Positions 7,116 to 15,953 of a stretch of DNA of 64,000 nucleotides are shown here, in pieces. Position 1 is the first letter of the stretch, and each line of letters begins with the position of its first letter. Made by a program: the position numbers and the translations under genes. Origin of the DNA: Falsirhodobacter flavus (lineage in GTDB: Bacteria > Pseudomonadota > Alphaproteobacteria > Rhodobacterales > Rhodobacteraceae); the NCBI GenBank assembly GCA_029846755.1, contig JARWBI010000001.1, positions 744,001-808,000 on the forward strand. The letters are read 5' to 3'. Below the pieces are notes generated by a model, which was given only the letters and a program-made list of their open reading frames with translations, did not search any database and was not told the origin of the DNA.

Positions 7116-9231
7116 CATTTTCATCGGCGTGCTTCTCCTATCGCTATCTACGCCGGAGGCTGCTGATGCCGGCCCCGCCATGGGACTTGTCGTTGCGATC
7201 GGCGGTGCATGGGCTGGCGGTGCTGCGGCAACTGCATTGGCCACTGCGGGCATCATCGGAGGTGCTGGGACGCTTGGCTTCGCTGCGGTTCAGATCGGCA
7301 TTGCAACTGTCATCGGGATGGCGGCGGCTAAGCTGCTTACCCCGAAGCTACCCACGCCGGAGGGACAGCAGGTCAACCTCGCTCAGTCAGTGGCTTATCA
7401 GGAGCGTGTCTATGGCCGTACCCGAAAGGGTGGGCCCTATGGTCTGATCCATTTCACCCGCGTGCAGTTTCCGAACTGGCGGAACGTGGATGTATACGTC
7501 TACACGATCATCCTCGCCGCCCATCAGATCAAGGGTGCGGTGGATCATTACCTTGATGATCGGTTTGTCGAGGTGGGGGAATACGCTGGGCGCGGCAAGC
7601 CGGATTACGTGTTGTCCTCGCCCTACATCAACGCCGATGGCATCACGATCACGGTGCATAACGGTGCCCTCGATCAGGCTGCGGATGAATTGCTCGTGCG
7701 CGAGGTCGATGGCTGGACGGCGCAGCACGATATGGCCGGTCTGGCCTATGGCGTCATCACCGCGCGGCAGCACATCGACAACGGCCCGCGCATGTATCCG
7801 ACCGGGCGTATCCCCACATGGGCGCCGGTGATCGATGGCAACGATCAGATCCTCGACCCGCGCACCGGGGAACGCGGCTTCACGCGCAACTGGGCGCTCT
7901 GCTTCGCGCATGAGCTGGTCGAATATCAGGGGCTGGACGTGGATTGGGACGCGGTCGCGCTGGAGGCGGATGTCTGCGACCAGCTGGTGATCACGGGGGA
8001 AGGGACGCAGCGCCCGCGGTGGCGGGTTGGCGGGACGATCAGCGATGAGACGGACTTCGCATCGGTGCGCGCGGCCTTCGCTACGGCGGCGGATGCCTAT
8101 CTGTTCGAGCGGCCGGACGGCAAGTTCGGGTTCTATGCCGGGCGGTGGATGGAGCCGCAGGTGTCGCTGGGCCCGCGCGACTTTATCGCGCTCCAGATCG
8201 GCATGGCGCGGGACATGGACACGGCGAACGAGTTCACCGTCCGCTATGTCGAGCCTGCGAACCACTGGAAGGAAAGCCCGTCGGGTGCCTTCGTGCATGA
8301 TGAGGATGGGGCGCGGACGCGGAAGGAAATCTCGGCCTATCTGGTGAACGATCACCATCAGGCCTGCGCCATCGCCAAGCGGGCGGCACGGGCGGATCAC
8401 GCGGAATACCGGATCAGCGGCACGCTGAACTTCGCCGGGTTCGATCTGATTGGGCATCGCTTCGTCAGCTTCAGCCATCCCGAGATGGGCGTGGCCTGCG
8501 TTCTCGAAATCCAGAAGCTGGTGCTGAACGCCGATCGCATGACCTGGGCATTCGAGGGCGTGTCCACGGCGGCGGCGGATTGGACGCTGCTGCCGGATGA
8601 GGAACCCGCGCGCCCGGAATATGGCCGGATCGACGGCGGCACCACGATCGACGTCATCGGCAGCCTGCGGGTTCGGGTGTCGCGCTCGACCTCCGGGTCG
8701 GCGGCACTGGTCGCGGAGTGGGATGAGCAGGAGGGCAACTATCGCCAGCAGCTGCGCTATGCCGTGGCCGGGTCCGAGGATTGGCAGCTGGTCGATATCC
8801 CCAGCGGATCGCAGCAGCATATCATGACCGGGCTTCTGGATGGTTCGACCTATGAGGTGCAGATCCGCAACATCCGTTCGGGCGAAGACGGGGAATGGTC
8901 GGCGCCAGTGTCCGCGCTGGCGGTGGCCAATACGGACGCGCCGCCCGCGCTGCCGCGGTTCGAGGTCACCGGCGGACCGGCGCAGGCTGTCGTGGACTTC
9001 GACACGCCGAACACGCCGCTTTATGCCGCTGCTCGGATATTCCGAGCACGCAACAGCACGAACTTCGCCAACGCGGTGCTGGTGCAGACGGTCTACGGAT
9101 CGCCCAACATCAGCGACGGCTGGACCGATACGGGCCTGACGGCGGCGAGCTACACCTATTGGGGGCGAGCCATCAACCAATCCGGCGTTCCGGGGCCGAT
9201 CAGCAATCCTGTGACCGTGGCGGTGCTCTGA
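7105..9231 (+). CDS. Tail tip attachment protein J-like
   Basis: A 708-residue host-specificity protein. The N-terminus is hydrophobic and Gly/Ala-rich (about residues 1-75), a feature also seen in other phage tip proteins of this type. The central part (YGRTRKGGPYGLIHF; residues about 100-480) forms the hub. A fibronectin type III-like domain follows at about 515-615 (LDGSTYEVQIRNIRSGEDGEWS), then a second beta-sandwich to the end. It should sit at the tail tip and contact the receptor. The start overlaps the DUF6950 gene by 11 bases. Confidence 0.8.
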   Translation: MRPSIFIGVLLLSLSTPEAADAGPAMGLVVAIGGAWAGGAAATALATAGIIGGAGTLGFAAVQIGIATVIGMAAAKLLTPKLPTPEGQQVNLAQSVAYQERVYGRTRKGGPYGLIHFTRVQFPNWRNVDVYVYTIILAAHQIKGAVDHYLDDRFVEVGEYAGRGKPDYVLSSPYINADGITITVHNGALDQAADELLVREVDGWTAQHDMAGLAYGVITARQHIDNGPRMYPTGRIPTWAPVIDGNDQILDPRTGERGFTRNWALCFAHELVEYQGLDVDWDAVALEADVCDQLVITGEGTQRPRWRVGGTISDETDFASVRAAFATAADAYLFERPDGKFGFYAGRWMEPQVSLGPRDFIALQIGMARDMDTANEFTVRYVEPANHWKESPSGAFVHDEDGARTRKEISAYLVNDHHQACAIAKRAARADHAEYRISGTLNFAGFDLIGHRFVSFSHPEMGVACVLEIQKLVLNADRMTWAFEGVSTAAADWTLLPDEEPARPEYGRIDGGTTIDVIGSLRVRVSRSTSGSAALVAEWDEQEGNYRQQLRYAVAGSEDWQLVDIPSGSQQHIMTGLLDGSTYEVQIRNIRSGEDGEWSAPVSALAVANTDAPPALPRFEVTGGPAQAVVDFDTPNTPLYAAARIFRARNSTNFANAVLVQTVYGSPNISDGWTDTGLTAASYTYWGRAINQSGVPGPISNPVTVAVL

Positions 9232-9779
9232 TGCGGACCTCGCCAGATTACACTGACATCAACCGTCAGGCCCTGCCGCCGCGGGACGATGACCGTATGC
9301 CGATCTACCAACGCGACCCCAAGACAGGGCTTTGGTCGCAACGGTGGATCACCCGAGATGTAAGCGAAGAGCGGACGCTGCTGATCGTCGATCAGGACCG
9401 GGCCGAGTTAACCGAACAGATCACGACCATGGTGGCGGCGCAGGCTACGCAACAGAAGGCAACGGATGCAATCATCGCCCAGCAAGCGGCGCTTCTTGCC
9501 GAACTCGCGGCCCGTAAGCAGCTGGTGGCCCTGCCAGACGTTACCGTCACCGCCAACCAGCTGCTGAACCTTGCCGGGGAGCGCAGCTTCACGAACCTGC
9601 CCTGCGCCGGGGTGCGAACCACGGATAACATCTATGTCGCGATCAAGTCGCGGCCCCAGAACGTGGGCATCATCAGCTGGGCGATCCCTGCCAACGGGCG
9701 TGTCAACCTGACCGTCCAGGTGCCCCTTATCACGCTTCTCAGCGCCCCGCTGATCGTGACCGTCACCGCCTTCCGATAG
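9231..9779 (+). CDS. Phage tail fibre-associated protein, unknown
   Basis: A 182-residue protein with start chosen at 9231 because it overlaps the J-like stop (TGATG). The central part (about 55-100) is an alanine/glutamine-rich helix likely to form a coiled coil (EQITTMVAAQATQQKATDAI). The C-terminal half is beta-rich (VALPDVTVTANQLLNLAGER; VNLTVQVPLITLL). Such helix-plus-beta proteins are common trimeric tail-tip accessories. No family name assigned. Confidence 0.6.
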   Translation: MRTSPDYTDINRQALPPRDDDRMPIYQRDPKTGLWSQRWITRDVSEERTLLIVDQDRAELTEQITTMVAAQATQQKATDAIIAQQAALLAELAARKQLVALPDVTVTANQLLNLAGERSFTNLPCAGVRTTDNIYVAIKSRPQNVGIISWAIPANGRVNLTVQVPLITLLSAPLIVTVTAFR

Positions 9780-9787
9780 GAGCATCC

Positions 9788-10405
9788 ATGCCGACGATCA
9801 TTACAGGCCCCGTCCAGCTTCCGGACGGGACCATACCTTCGCATGGGCGGCTGATTTTCCGCCGCAAGACGCCCCGTATTGCCAGCCCTTTGGTGGTGCC
9901 CGGTCCGGTCGAGGCACGGATCGGGGCCAATGGCAGCTTTTCCGTGACGCTGGATGGCGAGGCCGAGGGCACTGCCTATGCCGTGCTCGTGGAATACTGG
10001 GATGACAGCGATCAGGCGCCGAAGTCGGTTCATCTGCCGGATGCAGTCGCGGGTCGCAATGTGGCAGGGCCGGTGCCCTTGGCGGACGTATCGGCGGTCC
10101 AGATGTCCACGGCGCGCGAGTATGTGCTGCACAAGGGTGACAGCGCCCTTTTGCCCGTCACCCTGCTGGACGTGCTCGATCGGCCTGCAGACATCAGCGA
10201 CAGCAGCGTGTCTTCCTGGCTGGAGCGAGGGGCAGAGCGCATCCCGATCGCGGCTGCCAAGTCGAACGCTGCCGCCGGGTTGATTGAGGTGACGATCAGC
10301 GCGGCCGTGTCGGCGGCGCTTCAGCCTGGATCTTACACGGCAGTCATCCGGCTGGCGGTCGGCGGGCGGGTCAACACCCTGCGCGGCATCATCAAAGTTA
10401 TCTGA
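9788..10405 (+). CDS. Phage tail protein with Ig/baseplate-like folds
   Basis: A 205-residue all-beta protein, unrecognised by name. It opens with a carboxypeptidase-regulatory or BppU-like pattern (GRLIFRRKTPRIASP; FSVTLDGEAEGTAYAVLVEYW) and contains a second beta module from about residue 110 (EYVLHKGDSALLPVTLLDVLDRP). It is likely an adaptor between the tail tip and the fibre encoded by the next gene. A Shine-Dalgarno-like AGGAG lies at 9779-9783, 4 bases before the ATG. Confidence 0.55.
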   Translation: MPTIITGPVQLPDGTIPSHGRLIFRRKTPRIASPLVVPGPVEARIGANGSFSVTLDGEAEGTAYAVLVEYWDDSDQAPKSVHLPDAVAGRNVAGPVPLADVSAVQMSTAREYVLHKGDSALLPVTLLDVLDRPADISDSSVSSWLERGAERIPIAAAKSNAAAGLIEVTISAAVSAALQPGSYTAVIRLAVGGRVNTLRGIIKVI

Positions 10406-10414
10406 GGAAGAACC

Positions 10415-12232
10415 ATGTCGGGATTGGACGTGAAGAATGCCATCGGCTGGGCCGGTGGCGCGCAGGTCATTGGTGGGGCCAGCGCCGGGGAGTTGGCCGC
10501 GACGGCAGCGGAGCTGTGGAACCGGGACGCCCGCGCCTATATCAACCGGAACGATGCCATCGCATATCTTCCCACGGTGCCGTCCACGGTTCACCGCGCG
10601 CTGGTGATCGAGAATGGCGAGCTGGTCGTGCGCGGGCGGGACTTCTCGGCCAATGATCCATTGTTCGAGACGGGCTTTCGCTGGGGCGTTGCCTATCGCG
10701 CTGCCTCGATCGAAGGGCTGAACGCCAAGGCGGCGCAAGAGGATGTCGATGCGCTGAACGATCTGATCACGTCGGGCGATGATTTTCAGGCGAATGCGCT
10801 GGCGGTGTTCGCCGATGGCGGGCGCCGCGTCTTCGGCAAGGTCTCGCAAAGCGGTGGCTGGGACATTCTTCTGTCGCGGCTGGCGCGGGAAGACGGGCTG
10901 TCCGTCGAAACCTACACGCGGAACGGCAGTGGGGGCCTGATCTCGGTCGATGGGTCGGGACAGATCACATATGACCCTTCCGCGCCCATGGAACGGCTGG
11001 AAATGCGATCGGGCGCGGTGATCGAGAGCTATGATCGCAATGGCGATCCCATGCTGCTGGTGACCGATGCGAACGGCCGGGTGCTGAACGATGCGGAGGC
11101 CGTCGCCCCCACGGTCGATGCTCTGCCCGTTTATGCCTTTGGCGAGGAAACGCTGCGCCAGCTTCGCTACCGCCTGACGGGGCGCAAGCGCGGGGCGAAC
11201 ATCCAGTGCAACATTGCCGCCATCGGCGACAGCTACACCCAGAGCGCGACGCGCTGGTCGGGACCGGTCGCGGAAATGCTGATCGCGGAGTATGGCGATG
11301 GCGGCGGCGGCTGGACGGGGTATGGCTATTTCGGGGCCTATTCCGGCCCCTATGTCGCCAATGGCGCGCAGCCTCTTGGGCGCAACGGAAACGCCCGCCC
11401 CAACCTTTACCCGCTGACCTTTGTCGGGGCGTGGCAGCGCAGCTACAACAATTCGGTGTCTCCGGACCTGTCGCACGTCACGAGTGCCACGCCCGGCGAC
11501 CAGATCCGCGTCGGGGTTCCCGCCGCTCCGGATCATACCGGCCTGCGGCTGATCTGGGTGGCCTCGGCAGACGGGATTGTCCGGCACCGGGTCGATGGCG
11601 GCAGCTGGACGGAATTGCCGGTGCAGGGGAGCGTCGGCTCGATCCAGAGCGCCGTGATCCCGCTAACGGCTGGCGCGCATTCGGTTGAGATCGAAGTGGT
11701 GTCGGGCACCGTGAACCTTTGCGGGCACGATGCGCTGTCGTCGGCACCGGGGGTGCGGTTCCACAAGCTGGGCGGCAGCGGGTCGCGGATCGACCAGTGG
11801 GCAAGCCGGAACGCCGCGCAGCAGCAGGCGGGATGGGCTTTGCTGGCGATCGATGCCGCGGTTCTCATGGACGGCACGAACAGCCAGACGGTCGCGACCC
11901 CGCCCGGTGTCTGGCGCGGCCACATGGAGACCATCATCACCCGCCTTCGCGCCGCGCTAAATCAGCCTGACATCGCCATCGTCATCCCCCCAGAAAACCA
12001 GCGCACCGACAACCCGGTGGCGATGCGCGATTACGCCGCTGCGGGTCTGGACCTTGCCCTCGATCTTGGGGCCGCGTTCCGCGACCTTCAACCGGACTTC
12101 GGCCGGGTGCCTGCTGACTATGCTGCCGGGTCCAGCCTGCCACTGTTCAACGCGGATGGCCTTCATCCCGAACCCGCTACGGGCGGCGTCGTCATGACCG
12201 GCGCGCTGTTCCAGTTCCTCAATCCGCTCTGA
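10415..12232 (+). CDS. Tail fibre with SGNH/GDSL-type hydrolase domain
   Basis: A 605-residue protein. The N-terminal half is fibre-like. From residue 268 it reads as an SGNH esterase: block I AAIGDSYTQ with nucleophile Ser273, an oxyanion-type Asn489 in MDGTNSQ, and the terminal catalytic pair Asp581-x-x-His584 in NADGLHPE. Such domains in tail fibres usually deacetylate or cleave surface polysaccharide during adsorption; the substrate is unknown. An inserted beta module (about 330-450) separates the blocks. AGGAAGAACC precedes the ATG. Confidence 0.75.
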   Translation: MSGLDVKNAIGWAGGAQVIGGASAGELAATAAELWNRDARAYINRNDAIAYLPTVPSTVHRALVIENGELVVRGRDFSANDPLFETGFRWGVAYRAASIEGLNAKAAQEDVDALNDLITSGDDFQANALAVFADGGRRVFGKVSQSGGWDILLSRLAREDGLSVETYTRNGSGGLISVDGSGQITYDPSAPMERLEMRSGAVIESYDRNGDPMLLVTDANGRVLNDAEAVAPTVDALPVYAFGEETLRQLRYRLTGRKRGANIQCNIAAIGDSYTQSATRWSGPVAEMLIAEYGDGGGGWTGYGYFGAYSGPYVANGAQPLGRNGNARPNLYPLTFVGAWQRSYNNSVSPDLSHVTSATPGDQIRVGVPAAPDHTGLRLIWVASADGIVRHRVDGGSWTELPVQGSVGSIQSAVIPLTAGAHSVEIEVVSGTVNLCGHDALSSAPGVRFHKLGGSGSRIDQWASRNAAQQQAGWALLAIDAAVLMDGTNSQTVATPPGVWRGHMETIITRLRAALNQPDIAIVIPPENQRTDNPVAMRDYAAAGLDLALDLGAAFRDLQPDFGRVPADYAAGSSLPLFNADGLHPEPATGGVVMTGALFQFLNPL

Positions 12233-12246
12233 CAGGAGACACCCAT

Positions 12247-13116
12247 ATGGGCACGACCATCCTCATCAAATCGCCGTCGATCAGCTCCAACCCCAATCTG
12301 CCGCGCCTGCGCCGCGACCCGATCTGGGATGATGCGGGCAATGGTGGCCGCTTCGGCTTCGATCTGGCGTTTCCGTGGAGCTACCCTTTGCAAGCTGCCC
12401 CGGTTGCGGGCACGCCGATCATGGACACCTCGGAATTTGCCAACGGGCTTTTCCAGTTCGCGAACGGGACGGGCGTGACCTTTTCCGGGAACGGCTTCGA
12501 CTTTTCCGCGATCGACAATGAGGGCGCGGTGGTGAAGGGCGGCAGCGGCTCGCTCGCCAGCATCTTCTCCGGTGCGCAGCATTTCCTTGTCACCGGCTGG
12601 ATGAAGATGCCGACGCAGGCCAACTGGAACACCCATTCGGACATCGCGCCGGTGTTTGGCACGTCCGAGCTTCCGCGCGGATACACATCTGGCCCCGAGC
12701 TGCTGACGGTCGTGCAGGGCCGCACGCCGGGTCTGCAATTCCGGCGGCAGACGGCGGCGGGCGCGGCGCAGATCGTCGAGATCACTGACCTCGCCCCATT
12801 CTATGGTCGGGTCTGCCAATGGGCCTATTGGCGGAACGCCAAGGGCGTCGGCGCTCAGGTCCGATCGTCGGAGGGGGTCCGCACAGTTGCTGACGTGGTG
12901 GGCGCGAACAATGCCGGGGATTTCTCCGGGCAGGCTCCGATGTGGGGCGTGATGCGGGCGTTTAACGCGATCCCCGATCGCCCGGAGCATGTCAACGCGG
13001 CTAAGTGGCGGCTGTATCGCGGGCACCTGGAGGATTTGGCCGTGTCGGGCCGTGATCCTCTCGTCGTGGTCAACCGAGATTGGGAGTTCGCGTCGCGTCT
13101 CGCGCGCTACAGCTGA
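12247..13116 (+). CDS. Phage tail fibre / receptor-binding protein, unknown
   Basis: A 289-residue protein with SD CAGGAGACACCC before ATG. It is beta-rich with aromatic and glycine residues (FQFANGTGVTFSGNGFDF; HFLVTGWMKMPTQANW), reminiscent of concanavalin-like (LamG) lectin folds that bind sugars. The ending KWRLYRGHLEDLAVSGRDP occurs in a helix-turn typical of fibre tips. The lectin idea is inference from pattern; no specific family is claimed. Confidence 0.55.
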   Translation: MGTTILIKSPSISSNPNLPRLRRDPIWDDAGNGGRFGFDLAFPWSYPLQAAPVAGTPIMDTSEFANGLFQFANGTGVTFSGNGFDFSAIDNEGAVVKGGSGSLASIFSGAQHFLVTGWMKMPTQANWNTHSDIAPVFGTSELPRGYTSGPELLTVVQGRTPGLQFRRQTAAGAAQIVEITDLAPFYGRVCQWAYWRNAKGVGAQVRSSEGVRTVADVVGANNAGDFSGQAPMWGVMRAFNAIPDRPEHVNAAKWRLYRGHLEDLAVSGRDPLVVVNRDWEFASRLARYS

Positions 13117-13133
13117 GGGGGGCGGTGCCGAAC

Positions 13134-13163
13134 CTGCGCTGGCGGGGAAGCCCTCCGGCGCAG
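13134..13163 (+). other. Stable RNA hairpin between fibre genes
   Basis: CTGCGCTGG pairs with CCGGCGCAG (one G-U), extended by an inner GGG/CCC pairing, giving about 12 base pairs. No T-run follows, so it is not a standard terminator. It lies between the stop at 13116 and the next start at 13230 and could modulate mRNA stability or partial termination. Confidence 0.45.
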
Positions 13164-13229
13164 CAAGGGTTCGTTTCGTGAGTGAAGGCGTGTTCGGCCG
13201 GACCTTGCCGCGGGGAGGCGCGGATCACT

Positions 13230-13985
13230 ATGCATTTCATTCTTGGATTACCTATGCCTAATCGACCATCGCGCGCATCATGGGGCGCCTTCTTTCGCAA
13301 CTTTGTCGCCACGCTGGTCGCAGCAGGCACGCTTTGCGTGATCATTTGGACGTGGGTGGGCCCGTCCGTTACCGGGTGGGCGCAGAGGGAACTCGGAACG
13401 GCCTATATGGCCGAGGCGCTTGGGAAGATCGAGGCAACGCAAGCCAAGCAGGCCGAGACGCAGCAGCAGCAGGCGGATACGCAAAAGCAGCAACAGCAGA
13501 CCATCGCGACCATCAGCGACACGCAAAGCCGCACCGCGCAGACGCTGAATGCCGTGGTCGAGCGCATAGCCTCGCTCGAAGAGACGAGTCGCGACAGCCG
13601 GATCGCCCCGGTCCGTTTCATGGAAGAGGGGAACTCGATCACCAACGGCCAGATCGGCGGCTTTGTTCAGTTCCACTTTCGCTATGTGAAGTCCCGAGAC
13701 TGCGGGCGACCGATCTCGGTGGCGTATTTCCGTAATGGTGGCGGGATCGTTCACGCGTTTGAGGCTTCTTCCACCACCGCCGAAGATGGGCGTGGATCCT
13801 CGGGCCCGGTCAGCAGCGAAGTGCAGAGCGCGCGGTTCATCGCACGCATCCCATCGGATGAGGGCGTGCAGCCCACGCCGGAAGGCTATGCGATGGGGTG
13901 GGTGCTCTTGTCCTGGCCGAACTGCCCAAACGTGCCGGAGGTGCGCAGCCCGCAGGTTCCGTTTCAGATATTTCCGCCCGCCTGA
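13230..13985 (+). CDS. Phage membrane-anchored coiled-coil protein, unknown
   Basis: About 251 residues from ATG 13230 (GGGGAGG 11 bases upstream; ATG 13254 is an alternative). One transmembrane segment near the N-terminus (NFVATLVAAGTLCVIIWTWV), then a glutamine-rich coiled coil with heptad-like repeats (QAETQQQQADTQKQQQQ), then a beta-rich periplasmic-side domain with two conserved cysteines. The stop overlaps the next small gene. Possible roles are superinfection exclusion or envelope interaction; nothing decides between them. Confidence 0.6.
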   Translation: MHFILGLPMPNRPSRASWGAFFRNFVATLVAAGTLCVIIWTWVGPSVTGWAQRELGTAYMAEALGKIEATQAKQAETQQQQADTQKQQQQTIATISDTQSRTAQTLNAVVERIASLEETSRDSRIAPVRFMEEGNSITNGQIGGFVQFHFRYVKSRDCGRPISVAYFRNGGGIVHAFEASSTTAEDGRGSSGPVSSEVQSARFIARIPSDEGVQPTPEGYAMGWVLLSWPNCPNVPEVRSPQVPFQIFPPA

Positions 13986-14077
13986 TGCGATCCGGCTGGT
14001 GGATTTTGTGGTTCGCGGCGATGGCCGCGGCCCTATGGCTTGGCATCGCTTGGTGTGCCGTCTCGAAACCCTTCTGA
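13985..14077 (+). CDS. Tiny phage membrane peptide (30 aa)
   Basis: ATG at 13985 overlaps the upstream stop (TGATG). The 30-residue product is one hydrophobic helix (GWWILWFAAMAAALWLGIAW) with a basic C-terminus. The overlap and the fact that the coding potential is a clean transmembrane helix support translation, but length makes the call uncertain. Confidence 0.45.
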   Translation: MRSGWWILWFAAMAAALWLGIAWCAVSKPF

Positions 14078-14091
14078 CATAGGAGTCTGCC

Positions 14092-14148
14092 TTGGTCCCT
14101 TCATTCACCGTCGCAGTCTGCGGCGATAGCGTCGCCGTGTCCGCATGA
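14092..14148 (+). CDS. Possible leader micro-ORF (18 aa, TTG start)
   Basis: A TTG codon preceded by AGGAG (14081-14085) opens an 18-codon frame whose stop overlaps the ATG of the next gene (ATGA at 14145). The arrangement suggests translational coupling for the downstream Ig-repeat protein. The peptide itself (MVPSFTVAVCGDSVAVSA) has no recognisable function. Confidence 0.35.
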   Translation: MVPSFTVAVCGDSVAVSA

Positions 14149-15953
14149 GCCGTCAATTTGTTTCGATCACCCAAGGCAACACTCGGCCGCCGCTGCGTTG
14201 GACACCTGAGTTGAAGCATGGGTCGCTGCGTGACGGCGGCGTGCGCGTCGTATTCAGCATGACGCTGGATGGCCGCCTGATCGTGGATCAGGGCGAGTGC
14301 AGCATTGAAAACGGGCAGGCCGTCTATGAGTGGCGTCCAGAAGATGTCCGTGTCGATGGCGTCGCGCAGGGAGAGTTCACGGCGATCTATGCCGATGGGG
14401 GCACTGAATCGGATCCCAAGGCTGGATATGTCCACATCACGATAAAGCGTGCTCTGTCTCTTGTCGAAGCTTCGCCTATTGCGCCGCCCGAGCCTGTCGC
14501 ACCGGAACTAACCGGCGGCAGCATTGTGCAAGACGGGGTGGATCTGGTCATCACGCCCCCTTCCGCCACCGGCACCCCGGCGCCGAACGTCGATCGCACA
14601 GTCGCTCGCGCGGGCCAGCCGTTTGCGCTGGTGGGCAATCGGATCGTGAATGCCGCTCTGGACGTGCCCTATGCCGTGACGTGGGTCGCGACGAACGGCG
14701 CCGGATCGGACAGCGTCTCGGTCAGCATCACCATCCCGTCGCCGGAGATCGTCGCGCCCTTCGTCGTGTCGCAGGGATCGCTCGCCATGGACGGTGATGA
14801 TCTGCTGGTAGCATTGCCGGTGTTCGGCGGGGATGAGCCCCTTGCGACAGAGATCGCCGTCCTGCGCGATGGGGCGGACGTGTCTGGCGAGCTTCTGGAG
14901 GGTCGGATCGCCGCTGCGCGTCGCTCGGTGGACGTCACCTATCGAATCGAGGGCGCGGCCGAGAACGCGGGGGGCAGCGTTGAGGCCGATACGGTGGAGC
15001 TTCTGGTCGAGGCGGAGATTGTCATCCCTGAGCCCGCAGCCCCGACCTTCACCGTGCAACCCAGCATCACGCCTGCCACGGGCGAGGAAGGCACAACCTT
15101 CACCTTGTCCGAGGGCACTTCGCCCGGAGGCGTCATCACGTTGGAATACCTGCGGCTGGACGATGCGGACGTCAGCGGCGATCTTGGAGGTCTGGACTAT
15201 GTCTCCACCGCCCCCGGCACGCTGTCGGCGCGCTTCCGCACAACGCACCCCGATGATGCCGCGCTGTTCACCCTGTCGGGTGAGGTGACTGCGGTCATCG
15301 AGGCGACGGTCGAGCCAGAGCCGGAGGATATACCACCGTCTCTGTCCGGCGGATCTTTGACCCTCGCTGGTGACGACGTGGTAATCGTTGAGCCTGACGC
15401 CTCTGGGCAACCGCCGCCCATCATCACCCGGGCCGTGTCGCTGGATGGGTCACCAATAACTGTCGTCGGTCAACGCATATCTAATGCTGCGCCCGGAGAA
15501 TATGAGGTATCTTGGCGCGCTGAAAACGGCATTGGTCAACCTGCGACCCTGACACGCGCTATATCTGTAGAGCCAGAGCCGGTGATGATCCCGCCGACGC
15601 TCGTGGGCGGGTCTGTCGCACAAGACGGGGCGGACTTTGTCATCACAGAGCCTGAGGCGAGTGGGACACCCAGCCCGACCGTCACTCGATCCGTAATGCG
15701 TGACGGACAGGCGGTGACGATTGCAGGGCAGAGGGAGCCAAACGCCCGACCGGGGGAATATGTCGTCACATGGGTCGCGCAAAACGATGTGCCGCCGGAT
15801 GCCACGCTAACTCGCACTGGCACGATCATCTCCCCGCCAAAAGCGCAGCTAGAAGCCACTGCCGGTGGCTTCCAACTCAATCACTACGACGACCCGGGGT
15901 ATGCGCTGACGCCGACCCCCGAAGGTTTTAACTTGGAGGGTGCAAATGGTTAA
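14145..15953 (+). CDS. Phage tail protein with tandem Ig-like repeats
   Basis: A 602-residue protein. Residues 1-110 resemble a BppU-type baseplate/upper-fibre domain (LDGRLIVDQGECSIENGQAV). It then has several tandem Ig-like domains; copies near residues 125-200, 400-475 and 485-560 share GGS-x3-DG-x-D-x-VI-x-P and a closing PGEY-x-V-(T/S)W-x-A-x-N. Acidic linkers (EPEPED) join the domains. Such Ig repeats decorate phage fibres and bind surface carbohydrates weakly. The end overlaps the next gene (ATGGTTAA). Confidence 0.65.
   Translation: MSRQFVSITQGNTRPPLRWTPELKHGSLRDGGVRVVFSMTLDGRLIVDQGECSIENGQAVYEWRPEDVRVDGVAQGEFTAIYADGGTESDPKAGYVHITIKRALSLVEASPIAPPEPVAPELTGGSIVQDGVDLVITPPSATGTPAPNVDRTVARAGQPFALVGNRIVNAALDVPYAVTWVATNGAGSDSVSVSITIPSPEIVAPFVVSQGSLAMDGDDLLVALPVFGGDEPLATEIAVLRDGADVSGELLEGRIAAARRSVDVTYRIEGAAENAGGSVEADTVELLVEAEIVIPEPAAPTFTVQPSITPATGEEGTTFTLSEGTSPGGVITLEYLRLDDADVSGDLGGLDYVSTAPGTLSARFRTTHPDDAALFTLSGEVTAVIEATVEPEPEDIPPSLSGGSLTLAGDDVVIVEPDASGQPPPIITRAVSLDGSPITVVGQRISNAAPGEYEVSWRAENGIGQPATLTRAISVEPEPVMIPPTLVGGSVAQDGADFVITEPEASGTPSPTVTRSVMRDGQAVTIAGQREPNARPGEYVVTWVAQNDVPPDATLTRTGTIISPPKAQLEATAGGFQLNHYDDPGYALTPTPEGFNLEGANG

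Noticed and set aside
7387-9180. 597-codon minus-strand open frame
   Set aside because: Antisense to the J-like tail gene; no family motif.
9632-11587. 651-codon minus-strand open frame
   Set aside because: Antisense to three tail genes with His/Arg-rich random composition.
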